A DNA stretch of 51,184 bases from ATZT02 sp964639395 (lineage in GTDB: Bacteria; Actinomycetota; Actinomycetes; S36-B12; UBA5976). The position numbers and the translations under genes are program-made. The notes beneath the pieces are model-generated. The model saw nothing but the letters and a program-made list of their open reading frames with translations, had not been told where the DNA came from and did not search any database. The DNA lies in contig CAZXCT010000002.1 of assembly GCA_964639395.1 (NCBI GenBank), positions 1 through 51,184 of the forward strand, written 5' to 3'. Below are positions 9,337 through 18,476 of this stretch, in pieces (positions within the stretch are counted from its first letter, which is position 1; each line of letters begins with the position of its first letter).

Positions 9337-12300
9337 GAGACGCCTCCATTATTGCCTTTATTGGATCTTCACCTGAAATTTCGGCAGCTTTTTGTGCATT
9401 AAGCACCCGTTGATAATCTTTCGGCATGATTTTGCTAAACCTAGACGTAAGTTCATCATCTGAAAGTGCGCTGGCAATTTTAGCTAAACTTGAATTTGTT
9501 TCTTCATAAAATCTTTTAAGAGTTTCTTTAATAAATGACAAATCTGTTTCATCTAGAGTTTGTACATGCACCATCTCAAGATTTACTCTCATCGGCGCTA
9601 AATCAAACAGATAAGCAATTCCTCCACTCATTCCGGCTGCAAAGTTACGACCGACCGCTCCCAGGACGATAACTCTTCCCCCCGTCATGTACTCGCAGCC
9701 ATGGTCGCCCACCCCTTCCACTACCGCAAGCGCCCCAGAGTTGCGTACACAAAATCTTTCACCTACTTGTCCGCTTACAAAAATCTCACCAGCAGTAGCA
9801 CCGTATCCAATAACGTTTCCTGCTATGACGTTTTTTTCACTTGCTAATTCTGAAGTTCGTTTAGGTCTAAGGATTAATGTTCCGCCTGAAAGTCCCTTTC
9901 CTAAATAATCATTCGCATCCCCCTCAAGACGCAGTGTTACCCCATGCGGAATAAATGCACCAAAGGATTGTCCGGCACTTCCGACGAAGGTTAGATCAAT
10001 TGTGTTTGCTGGTAAACCTTCACGATGGTGTCGAGTTACTTCACTGCCAAGCATGGTTCCGACAGTTCGATTTGAATTAAAGATGTCAAACTGCGCCCGA
10101 ACCGCCTCTTTGTTTTTTAAAGCGGGTTGAGCGATTTTTATTAATTCGTTATCGAGAGCTTTTTCTAATCCATGATTTTGCTGCTTGGTTTGGCGCCTAT
10201 CGCCTGAATATGTTTTTGGTATCTCCAAAATAGGGCTTAGATCTAATCCTTGGGCCTTGTAATGCGAAATTACCTCTTGCGTTTCAAGCATCTCAACCTG
10301 ACCGACCGCTTCTGCAATTGATCTGAAACCTAATTCTGCAAGATACTCTCTTACCTCTTGTGCAATAAATTTGAAAAAGTTAACCACGTGATCTGCTTGT
10401 CCACTAAAGCGTTCGCGCAATAGCGGGTTTTGCGTTGCTACCCCCACGGGGCAGGTATCTAAATGACAAACTCTCATCATGATGCATCCCATGACTACTA
10501 ACGGTGCAGTAGCAAACCCAAACTCTTCCGCCCCCAACAATGTAGCGATGACAACATCTCGACCGGTTTTAAGTTGACCATCTGCTTGAACCACGATTCG
10601 ATCACGCAGCCCATTGAGTAAAAGGGTTTGCTGCGTCTCGGCCAAACCGAGCTCCCAAGGTGCGCCGGCGTGTTTTAAAGACGTGAGTGGACTTGCGCCT
10701 GTGCCACCGTCATGTCCAGAAATTAGTACTACATCTGCATGTGCTTTAGAAACTCCCGCGGCAACTGTTCCCACGCCAACTTCTGCAACCAGTTTTACAT
10801 GGATACGTGCCTTATTATTTGCATTTTTTAAATCATGAATTAATTGCGCTAAATCCTCAATTGAATAAATATCGTGATGCGGTGGCGGAGAAATTAACCC
10901 AACTCCAGCAGTGGAGTAACGCGTTTTTGCTATCCAGGGATATACCTTGTGGCCAGGCAACTGCCCACCTTCACCAGGCTTGGCCCCTTGTGCCATCTTT
11001 ATTTGCAAATCATCTGCGTTAACTAAATATTCACTAGTTACCCCAAAGCGACCAGAAGCAACTTGCTTTATTGCACTTCGCTTCGAATCACCATTAAGTG
11101 AAACTACGAAGCGCTCTGGATCTTCGCCCCCTTCACCGGTGTTTGAACGGGCACCCAATCTGTTCATCGCGATTGCTAAAGTCTCGTGCGCCTCTTGCGA
11201 AATTGATCCATAGCTCATTGCACCGGTAGAAAATCGTTTAACGATTTCAGATACTGGCTCGACATCTTCAATATTTATAGGTGGCCTTACTCCTTTCTTG
11301 AAATCCAATAGCCCACGAATCGTCATTAATCTTTTACCTTGATCGTCGACTCGATTTGAATATTCTCTAAATAGATCTTCTCGATCGGTTTTTGTTGAAT
11401 GCTGTAACTTAAATACCGTTTCAGGATCAAAAAGATGTGGTTCACCTTCACGTCGGTATTGGTATTCGCCACCAATTGTCAATTCACGGTGAGAAAGATT
11501 AATACCATTTGGTGGGTACGCGATATCGTGTCTTTCACTTACCTCTTTTGCAATGGTGTCGATTCCAATTCCACCTAATCGACTAGTTGTTCCCGTAAAA
11601 TACTTATCTATTAATTCTTGCGACAGACCTATCGCTTCAAAAATTTGCGCACCGCGATAAGAAGCAACGGTAGAAACACCCATTTTGCTCATAACTTTCA
11701 GTACGCCTTTGCCTAGTGCCTTAACGAGATTCTTCACGGCTTTTTCAGGTGAAATAGTTACTAGTCGGCCCTGCTTTGCCAAAATTTCAACAGTCTCCAT
11801 TGCAAGATATGGGTTTACCGCAGCAGCGCCATAACCAATTAAAAGTGCCGCATGGTGAACTTCACGTACATCTCCTGCCTCTACCACAATACCGCAGTTA
11901 ACCCTGAGGCCTTTNNNNNNNNNNCCTCAACTAAAAGACCGATCTGGGTTCTTTTTTTAGTGCGAATTAAATGATGATGAACGGCAGAAGTTAGTAGCAG
12001 TGAAGGTATGGGCGCATAGTCGAGATCACTGTCTCTATCGGAGAGAATTAAAAGGGTTTTTCCAGCAGCAATATGTTTATCAACCTCTTCAAAGATCTCA
12101 TTGAGCCGACTTTCGAGTGCTACCCCGCCCCCATTCACGTAATAAAGTCCTGAAATTTTGGTCGCTGCAAAATTTGCATGCTTTTCGTCTTTATTTATAT
12201 GCAGTAATTTTGCTAGCTCGTCATTGTCAATTATCGGAAACGGTAAAACCACTTGACTTGCATGTTTTTGGGTTGGGGCAAGCAAGTTTCCCTCCGGGCC

Positions 12301-13905
12301 AATCGTGCTTGCTAAAGAAGTAATGATTTCTTCTCGAATTGCATCTAGTGGAGGATTTGTAACTTGGGCAAAAAGTTGTGTGAAATAGTCAAATAACAAT
12401 CTAGATTTTTCACTCAGCACCGCAATTGGGGTGTCTGATCCCATGGAGCCCAAAGACTCTGCCCCATTTTGTGCCATCGGGCTCAAAATTAAGCGAAGCT
12501 CTTCTTCGGTATATCCAAAAGTTTGCTGTCTTCTAACCACCGAAGATCTTGTGTGCTCTATGTGCTCACGATCAGGCAATTGCTCTAGGTGGATTAGTTC
12601 TGCTTTCACCCAGTCTTGATAAGGATTAGCCTGTGCTAGTTCATTTTTTATCTCTTCATCTTCAATAATGATTCCGTTAACAGTGTCCACCAAAAACATT
12701 TTTCCGGGTTGCAATCTACCTTTGCGAATAACTTGATTTTCTAATTCAGGCAAAACACCGCTCTCGCTGGCTAGCACAACTAATCCATCAGAGGTAACCC
12801 AAAATCTTCCTGGACGCAAACCATTTCGATCGAGTACTGCGCCCGCTAATTCACCATCGGTAAATGTTACGCAGGCAGGACCATCCCAAGGTTCCATAAA
12901 AGTACTATGAAATTCGTAGAAGGCTTTTCTTGCTAAATCCATCTCTGGGTTGTTTTCCCAGGCTTCGGGAATCATCATTAATACGGCGTGAGGCAGGCTG
13001 CGTCCTGCTAGATGCAGCAGTTCTAATACTTCGTCAAATGAGGCAGAATCACTCATACTTGAAGAGATAATTGGAAAACATCTTTTGATATCACCGTCAA
13101 TATATTCAGTGGATAGTCCACTTTCACGTGCCTGCATCCAATTACGATTTCCTTTTACGGTATTTATCTCACCATTGTGAGCAATAAATCTGTACGGATG
13201 GGCCAATGGCCAAGATGGAAATGTATTTGTGCTAAATCGCGCATGGACTAGCGCAACTTTTGATTTTACCCGCTCATCAGATAAATCTAAAAAGAACGTT
13301 TCTAGTTGAGCAGTTGTTAGCATGCCTTTGTAAACTAAGGTGCGAGCAGAGAGTGAAGCAAAATAAATATTCTCTTCGCGTTCAATAATTTTACGTAAAG
13401 GATATATCTTTCTATCAAGTGCTAATCCACGTTCACTAGCTTGACCCTTAACAAAAAGCATTTTAAATTGTGGCATCAAGGCTAGGGCGGATTTTCCAAT
13501 TCCAGCAGAGTTTATAGGCACATCGCGGTACCCAAGAATCTCTAGATTTTCTTTTTTTGCTACCTCTAAAATTAGTTTTTTAATCTGATTTATTTCAGAT
13601 TCTTCATTCGGAAAAAACCCAATCCCTACCGCATACTCTCCAGCACTCGGAAGTTCGAAATCCACAATTGCTCTTAAGAATTCATCTGGAACCTCGATCA
13701 AAATCCCGGCGCCATCACCGGTCTCGACCTCCGCACCAGAAGCACCGCGGTGTTCAAGATTTTTGAGCGCCAACAATCCAGATTTCACTATGGAATGAGT
13801 AGCGGTTTTATTAAGTGTGGCAACCATGGCTACGCCACAGGCATCTTTTTCAAACTCAGGACGGTAAAGCCCTTGAGAAGGTGGAAACTGATTTTTGATT
13901 GCCAA
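9329..13905 (-). CDS. gltB: glutamate synthase large subunit, interrupted by an assembly gap
   Basis: Glutamine amidotransferase and FMN/Fe-S synthase subunit of GOGAT. The two halves (13905-11925 and 11914-9329) are one gene split by ten Ns. The N-terminal half has Cys23, the probable nucleophile exposed after propeptide removal (FEKDACGVAMVA), and the Ntn domain motifs FSTNTFPSW and AHNGEINTVKGNRNWMQ. The C-terminal half has the FMN domain (GLISPPPHHDIYS, ISGHDGGTGASP), Fe-S cysteines in GCIMMRVCHLDTCPVGVATQ, and a GXGXG beta-helix. Total length is near 1,510 residues, as in the family. The start is TTG with GGAG 5 nt upstream. The two halves are in different frames only because the gap length is arbitrary; both edges encode the same stretch (see findings). 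I would not call it a pseudogene. Confidence 0.93.
11915..11924. other. assembly gap (10 Ns) inside gltB
   Basis: Ten Ns mark a scaffold join of unknown size. The 5' gltB fragment ends RTQIGLLVE plus one G of the next codon. The 3' fragment begins GLRVNCGIVVEAGDVREVHH. RTQIGLLVE and RVNCGIVVE align residue for residue, so the joined contigs overlap and the true gap is probably negative rather than 10 bp. Confidence 0.95.
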
Positions 13906-13918
13906 GATCGCTCCTGTA

Positions 13919-13959
13919 CGAAATTTCGCTAGGACAACGCTGGCCTGGGATATATATTA
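13919..13959 (-). promoter_or_regulatory. candidate gltB promoter and palindrome
   Basis: The 54-bp gap between the VIT-like gene and gltB contains, on the complement, TAATATATAT (from 13959), a -10-like AT stretch. Downstream of it, in the predicted leader, is the perfect 10-bp palindrome CGAAATTTCG (13919-13928). The palindrome has no room for an RNA loop, so a DNA operator is the more natural reading. No regulator is identifiable, and no clear -35 box is seen. Confidence 0.3.
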
Positions 13960-14676
13960 CTAGATTTGCAAGATTCCGCCGACGAGGTTCCCTAAGTACC
14001 AAGTAACCGCGGCCGCTCCTGCCCCAATGAACAATTGACGAAATGCCGAAAAGTACCAAGTTTTAATTGTTACCAAAGAAACCAGTGCACCCAAAATGAA
14101 AAGCCCCAACAATGAAATGACGACCGTAGGCAAAATTCCTTCTACCCCAAATAGGTACGGTAATAGTGGGATTGCCGCACCAAGTCCGAATGAGAAAAAT
14201 GAGGCTACGGCGGCGACGGTTCCGCTGGGTAAGTTATCAACTTCTACTCCAAGTTCTAACCGAACGTGAAGCGCCAAAGCGGTATCAGCATTTTTACTTA
14301 CCTCTATCGCTGCAATGCGTGCTGTTTCAGCACTCATCCCCTGATTTTGAAACATTCGAGATAATTCATCTATTTCTTCTTGTGGGTTATTTTTAATTTC
14401 ATCTTTCTCTTTTTTAATTTCAGCTTCAGCTAATTCAGACTGGCTAGCAACTGAGGTGTACTCTCCCGCTGCCATTGAAAAAGCGCCCGCAAGTAATCCG
14501 GCAATTCCCGCTAAAATAACTGACTGATTAGTGGTTGCGCCGGCTGCCGCTGAACCGCCAGCAACTCCTACCATCAATGCCAGGTTAGAAACCAATCCAT
14601 CCATCGCACCAAAAACTGCTGGACGTAACCATCCACCACTAATGTCGCGATGATTTTCGTCTAAATTAATCCCCAT
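13960..14676 (-). CDS. VIT1/CCC1-family membrane metal transporter
   Basis: A 238-residue membrane protein of the VIT1/CCC1 family, whose characterised members move Fe2+ or Mn2+ across membranes. The N-terminus reads WLRPAVFGAMDGLVSNLALM, the first transmembrane segment of this family, followed by ILAGIAGLLAGAFSMAAGEY with its typical G-E-Y turn. A central soluble, charged stretch (residues about 80-130, SELAEAEIKKEKDEI) is the expected metal-binding loop; three hydrophobic segments follow. Start and stop are fused with the upstream gene (TAATG, 1-base overlap), so it is co-transcribed with the DsbA-like gene. The specific metal and direction of transport cannot be read from sequence. Confidence 0.88.
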   Translation of the reverse strand: MGINLDENHRDISGGWLRPAVFGAMDGLVSNLALMVGVAGGSAAAGATTNQSVILAGIAGLLAGAFSMAAGEYTSVASQSELAEAEIKKEKDEIKNNPQEEIDELSRMFQNQGMSAETARIAAIEVSKNADTALALHVRLELGVEVDNLPSGTVAAVASFFSFGLGAAIPLLPYLFGVEGILPTVVISLLGLFILGALVSLVTIKTWYFSAFRQLFIGAGAAAVTWYLGNLVGGILQI

Positions 14677-15389
14677 TAATTGTTTGCTTCAGCAATTTTG
14701 GCCAACAAAGATGCAGTGTCATTCAAGATTTTAGAATCTAGTAATTGATCTTCGAGAAATGCTCCGGGTGTTCCTGGTACACCACGTAGGCTTGCTGCTA
14801 ATTGAGAGTTTCTTGCCCAATCTTTATATTTTTCAGATGAGAGACAATTTTCAAAAGAATCGAGTTGTGTTGTCTCGATCCCAATCTCTTGCGCTAAATC
14901 AATAAGTTGTTGATTTGTCCAACCAGTGCCATCTGAAGGTTGAAGCGTAAAAACCCCTGAATGAAATTCTAAAGTTTTACCTTCGTCAACCGCACAACCG
15001 AAAGCCATTGTTGCTCGTAGCGAGGCATTTTTAGCGGCTGGATTTTTATCCAAGAAAATCATTGGGTGAAAATACAAATCAATATCACCCTTATTGGCGC
15101 TGTCTAATACTGTCGAAAATCCACTGCCTTCAAAACTAGCGCAGGCTGGGCATTGAAAGTCTTCATAAAGTGAAAACTTAGGAGCATCTGGTTGCCTATT
15201 GAAAGGAACCCCGTAGTCGTTTGCGGCTGTTACACCCGCTGGCAATTGCGCATCTGTAATAAATTCAGTTATTTCATCAACCGGAGTGTTCGCAACCTCT
15301 GCTTCACCTTTTGCCCATACCGCCAATCCAATGATCCCAGCCACCACTGCGGTGATTAGTAGGCCACCAATAATTTGTATATTGCGCAT
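14676..15389 (-). CDS. membrane-anchored DsbA-like thioredoxin-fold protein
   Basis: A 237-residue protein with one N-terminal membrane segment (residues about 5-27) and an extracytoplasmic thioredoxin-fold domain of the DsbA/Thioredoxin_4 type. The redox motif is Cys80-Pro-Ala-Cys83 (YEDFQCPACASFE), and the cis-proline loop is GVPGTPGAF near residue 208. It probably forms or rearranges disulfides in exported proteins. The ATG at 15389 has AAGGAG 4 nt upstream. It follows trpA after 38 bp, a gap that carries a -10-like TAGAAT, so it may have its own promoter as well as read-through from trp. Thioredoxin-like genes next to trpA are known in other actinobacteria. The exact substrate is unknown. 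Confidence 0.88.
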   Translation of the reverse strand: MRNIQIIGGLLITAVVAGIIGLAVWAKGEAEVANTPVDEITEFITDAQLPAGVTAANDYGVPFNRQPDAPKFSLYEDFQCPACASFEGSGFSTVLDSANKGDIDLYFHPMIFLDKNPAAKNASLRATMAFGCAVDEGKTLEFHSGVFTLQPSDGTGWTNQQLIDLAQEIGIETTQLDSFENCLSSEKYKDWARNSQLAASLRGVPGTPGAFLEDQLLDSKILNDTASLLAKIAEANN

Positions 15390-15394
15390 TTCAC

Positions 15395-15419
15395 TCCTTG
15401 ATATCTAGTCGATATTCTA
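15395..15419 (-). promoter_or_regulatory. candidate promoter and inverted repeat before the DsbA-like gene
   Basis: On the complement TAGAAT (15419-15414) is a good -10 match in the trpA to dsbA-like gap. The same stretch has GATAT repeated at 11-bp spacing, arranged as ATATC-TAGTC-GATAT on the plus strand, between the hexamer and the AAGGAG ribosome binding site. No convincing -35 is visible. Confidence 0.3.
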
Positions 15420-15427
15420 ACTGTGGT

Positions 15428-16228
15428 TTAACTCTTGCGCTTTAAGCCTGCACATAACTGCCGAGTAAGGTTGGCAATTTCTTCTTTAGCTAAGTCAAAA
15501 TCTTGATTATCCAGTATCAACTTAACAAAAGCGCTTCCGACAATCACCCCATCGGCAAATCTACTAATAGTTTCTGCCTGCGCCGCAGTGCTAACGCCCA
15601 GTCCTACCGCGATCGGCAAATTTGTTTGACTTCTTAGTCGCATAACTAACTGCTCTGCTTGAGAAGAAACTTGATCTCTCGTACCGGTTACTCCCATTAG
15701 GCTTGCCGCATATACAAAACCATCTATCTCATTTACTACTTTTGCAATTCGTTTATCAGTGCTTGAAGGTGCAACCACGAAGACTCGTGCCACGTCGTGA
15801 TTTGACGTGCTCGATATCCACTCCGCTGCTTCTTCGATAGTTAAATCTGGTGTGATGACTCCAGCCCCTTTGGCATTTGAAAAATTTGAAACAAACTTCT
15901 CAACTCCATACTTTTCTATTGGGCTGTAATAACTCATGATCAATACCGGCTTGTTTTCACTTGCTAAATTTTTTACTAGATCAAAACAATCCTCAATAGA
16001 TGTGCCATTTGCTAGCGAAATGTCCACTGCTTGTTGAATTATTGGCCCATCCATCAGTGGGTCGCTATATGGAAGACCAACCTCAACGAGATCCGCACCA
16101 TTTTGAAGAATTATTCTGAGTATTTCTTCTGACTTTTCTTTTGTTGGAAACCCAGCCGGTAGGTACGCGATTAACGCTGCCCGACCCTCTGCTTTTGCCT
16201 TATTAAAAATTTCTTGAATTTGGTTCAT
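15428..16228 (-). CDS. trpA: tryptophan synthase alpha subunit
   Basis: Cleaves indole-3-glycerol phosphate to indole and glyceraldehyde 3-phosphate, passing indole to TrpB. The 266-residue TIM barrel has the catalytic Glu and Asp in DLVEVGLPYSDPLMDGPIIQ near residues 47-60, and the phosphate-binding end with GLGVSTAAQAETISRFADGV and IVGSAFVK. It is the last trp gene in the run, 3 bp after trpB. Length and motif order are typical. The segment around YAASLMGVTGTRD matches the usual YLVSRAGVTG loop apart from its first half, a normal variation. Confidence 0.96.
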   Translation of the reverse strand: MNQIQEIFNKAKAEGRAALIAYLPAGFPTKEKSEEILRIILQNGADLVEVGLPYSDPLMDGPIIQQAVDISLANGTSIEDCFDLVKNLASENKPVLIMSYYSPIEKYGVEKFVSNFSNAKGAGVITPDLTIEEAAEWISSTSNHDVARVFVVAPSSTDKRIAKVVNEIDGFVYAASLMGVTGTRDQVSSQAEQLVMRLRSQTNLPIAVGLGVSTAAQAETISRFADGVIVGSAFVKLILDNQDFDLAKEEIANLTRQLCAGLKRKS

Positions 16229-16231
16229 TTA

Positions 16232-17440
16232 TTAAACTTTTAATCCAAACCAGTTAGCAGCCGTTTCAACATCTTTGTCTCCACGTCCAGAGCAATTGAT
16301 CACAAAGATGTCTTCGGGTGAATAGTTTTTACCAATTTTTAAAACTCCAGCGATGGCATGTGCGGTTTCAATAGCCGGGATTATTCCTTCAAGTTTACTT
16401 AGCAATGAAAATCCTTCCATCGCTTCAGTGTCTGTAATGGGTTGGTAGTTCGCCCGTTTTAAATCTTTTAACCAAGCGTGCTCTGGCCCTACTCCGGGAT
16501 AATCCAAACCAGCACTAATTGAATGGCTAGCCATTGTTTGCCCATCTTCATTTTGTAGAACATAACTTCGCGTTCCATGCAATATTCCTGGCGCGCCACC
16601 ACTGAGCGTTGCGGCATGTCGACCTGTGGCTATTCCATCACCGGCAGCTTCAAATCCATAGAGCTCAACTGATTCATCATCGATAAACGGGTGAAAAATC
16701 CCAATTGCATTTGATCCGCCGCCAATACAAGCCGCGACGACATTTGGTAAACGACCGGTTTGTTGCAAGATTTGTTCACGAGTTTCAATTCCAATAACTC
16801 GATGAAAATCTCGCACCATAATTGGAAACGGATGTGGACCAGCGACTGTACCTAATAAATAGTGAGTTGTTTCAACATTAGTTACCCAGTCTCTCATCGC
16901 TTCATTTATTGCATCTTTAAGAGTTTTGGTTCCAGCGGTTACGGGTACAACTTGCGCACCGAGTAATTTCATTCTGGCTACATTTAGTGCTTGTCGTTTC
17001 GTATCCTCTTCACCCATATAAACAACGCATTCCAACCCAAAGAGGGCAGCGGCGGTTGCGGTGGCAACTCCATGCTGACCGGCACCAGTCTCTGCAATGA
17101 CGCGCTTTTTACCCATTTTTACTGTGAGAAGTGCTTGTCCCAAAACATTATTGATTTTGTGTGAACCAGTGTGGTTTAAATCTTCGCGCTTTAAAAAAAC
17201 TCTGACCTTAGCCAATTCGCTGAAACGTTTTGCTTCTGTTAACGGGCTTGGCCTACCCACGTAATCCCGATTTAGCGCGGCTAACTCGTTTACAAACTCA
17301 GGATCATTTTTTGCATTTTGATACTGGATATCTAGTTCGTCTAGCGCATTAATTAACGCCTCAGGCACAAAGCGCCCACCATAGGGTCCGAAGTGACCCG
17401 TGGCCAAATCGAGCTTTAATCTCTCTTCACTAATAGTCAT
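16232..17440 (-). CDS. trpB: tryptophan synthase beta subunit
   Basis: PLP enzyme joining indole and serine to make tryptophan. The 402-residue protein has the PLP lysine in REDLNHTGSHKINN near residue 95, the indole-binding Glu region AETGAGQHGVATATAAA near residue 117, and the phosphate loop CIGGGSNAIGIF near residue 240. This is the TrpB1 form that pairs with TrpA. It starts with ATG 2 bp after the trpC stop and is followed by trpA after 3 bp. Nothing unusual. Confidence 0.97.
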   Translation of the reverse strand: MTISEERLKLDLATGHFGPYGGRFVPEALINALDELDIQYQNAKNDPEFVNELAALNRDYVGRPSPLTEAKRFSELAKVRVFLKREDLNHTGSHKINNVLGQALLTVKMGKKRVIAETGAGQHGVATATAAALFGLECVVYMGEEDTKRQALNVARMKLLGAQVVPVTAGTKTLKDAINEAMRDWVTNVETTHYLLGTVAGPHPFPIMVRDFHRVIGIETREQILQQTGRLPNVVAACIGGGSNAIGIFHPFIDDESVELYGFEAAGDGIATGRHAATLSGGAPGILHGTRSYVLQNEDGQTMASHSISAGLDYPGVGPEHAWLKDLKRANYQPITDTEAMEGFSLLSKLEGIIPAIETAHAIAGVLKIGKNYSPEDIFVINCSGRGDKDVETAANWFGLKV

Positions 17441-17442
17441 GG

Positions 17443-18252
17443 TTAGATTCTGCCCTGTTTTGTAGAAGGATGCGCGCCGGCAGTAACCAATTCGTGTACT
17501 GCTAATTGGGGATCGGGCGCTTTCACCAAACTTTCACCAACTAAAACTGCATCTGCACCCGCTAAAGCGTATGCCTTTAAATCTTTAGGCCCAGAAATCC
17601 CCGATTCAGCAATTTTAACTGCGCCATTGGTTATCAGTGGAGCAATTCTGCTGAAGGTTTTTGGATCGACTTCTAGCGTTTTTAGGTTTCTACTATTAAC
17701 CCCGATTATGTTGGCGCCTGCCGCCATCGCGCGCTCAACTTCCGACTCATCGTGAACCTCAACTAGCGGCGTCAAGCCAATACTCCTTGATCGCTCGATC
17801 AAACTAACTAATGCTTCTTGCTCTAAGGCAGCAACAATGAGCAAAACTAAATCTGCTCCGTAGGCGCGCGCTTCCCATAATTGATATGAAGAAACTATGA
17901 AATCTTTTCTTAAAATCGGAAGATCAACTGATTTTCTAACCTTTTTTAAATCGTCAAGACTTCCAGAAAATCTTCTTTTTTCAGTAAGAACGCTGATGCA
18001 ATGCGCGCCACCTGCTTCATAAGCTTTAGCTAATTGATCGGGTTCTTTTATTTCAGCCAAAGCACCTTTGCTTGGACTAGATCTTTTTACCTCAGCAATA
18101 ACAGCTACACCTTCTTGGCGAAGTATTGGTAGCGGATCAATAGTATTTTCTCGTTTGCTGGCAAGCTCTTTTAATTGATCTAGTGAGACATCTTTTTGAC
18201 TTTGCGCTAAATCCTCGCAAACACCCGCTACTATTTCATCTAGCACGGACAT
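17443..18252 (-). CDS. trpC: indole-3-glycerol phosphate synthase
   Basis: Closes the indole ring from CdRP (fourth step of the tryptophan branch). The 269-residue TIM barrel has VIAEVKRSSPSKG near residue 50 with the catalytic Lys, PILRKDFIVSSYQ near residue 110, and the C-terminal phosphate site IAESGISGP and VLVGESLVKAPDP. It is a stand-alone TrpC with no TrpF fusion; a trpF is absent and its role is probably covered by the PriA-type HisA upstream. It lies 9 bp after the small HGxxPAAW gene and 2 bp before trpB. Confidence 0.96.
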   Translation of the reverse strand: MSVLDEIVAGVCEDLAQSQKDVSLDQLKELASKRENTIDPLPILRQEGVAVIAEVKRSSPSKGALAEIKEPDQLAKAYEAGGAHCISVLTEKRRFSGSLDDLKKVRKSVDLPILRKDFIVSSYQLWEARAYGADLVLLIVAALEQEALVSLIERSRSIGLTPLVEVHDESEVERAMAAGANIIGVNSRNLKTLEVDPKTFSRIAPLITNGAVKIAESGISGPKDLKAYALAGADAVLVGESLVKAPDPQLAVHELVTAGAHPSTKQGRI

Positions 18253-18261
18253 AGTAAATTC

Positions 18262-18450
18262 CTAGTTCTTAACTTTGCTATATTTTTCCCAGACTACCCA
18301 AATCAATATCGCGATTGCAGAAAGAGCAATCCCACCCCAAAAAAAGTTCCAATTTCCGACGACTAATCCGAGTGTCGAAATTATCGACGCCAAAATAATA
18401 AGCACGGTGCCGGTCCAAGCGGCAGGAGTATGGCCATGACTATTGCTCAT
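18262..18450 (-). CDS. HGxxPAAW-family small membrane protein of the trp operon
   Basis: A 62-residue protein starting MSNSHGHTPAAWTGTVLI, which carries the HGxxPAAW signature that names an actinobacterial family repeatedly found inside trp operons. Two hydrophobic helices are visible (about residues 14-32 and 37-54), followed by a short basic tail (EKYSKVKN). It sits between trpE (26 bp upstream) and trpC (9 bp downstream). No function is established; position suggests some membrane role linked to tryptophan metabolism, but that is only association. Confidence 0.88.
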   Translation of the reverse strand: MSNSHGHTPAAWTGTVLIILASIISTLGLVVGNWNFFWGGIALSAIAILIWVVWEKYSKVKN

Positions 18451-18476
18451 TAGGTTCCTCTCTGAATATCTCGACT

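Noticed and set aside
11881..13905. Frameshift or pseudogene in gltB
   Set aside because: The frame difference between the halves is created by the arbitrary 10-N gap. Each half is intact and together they give the full family length.
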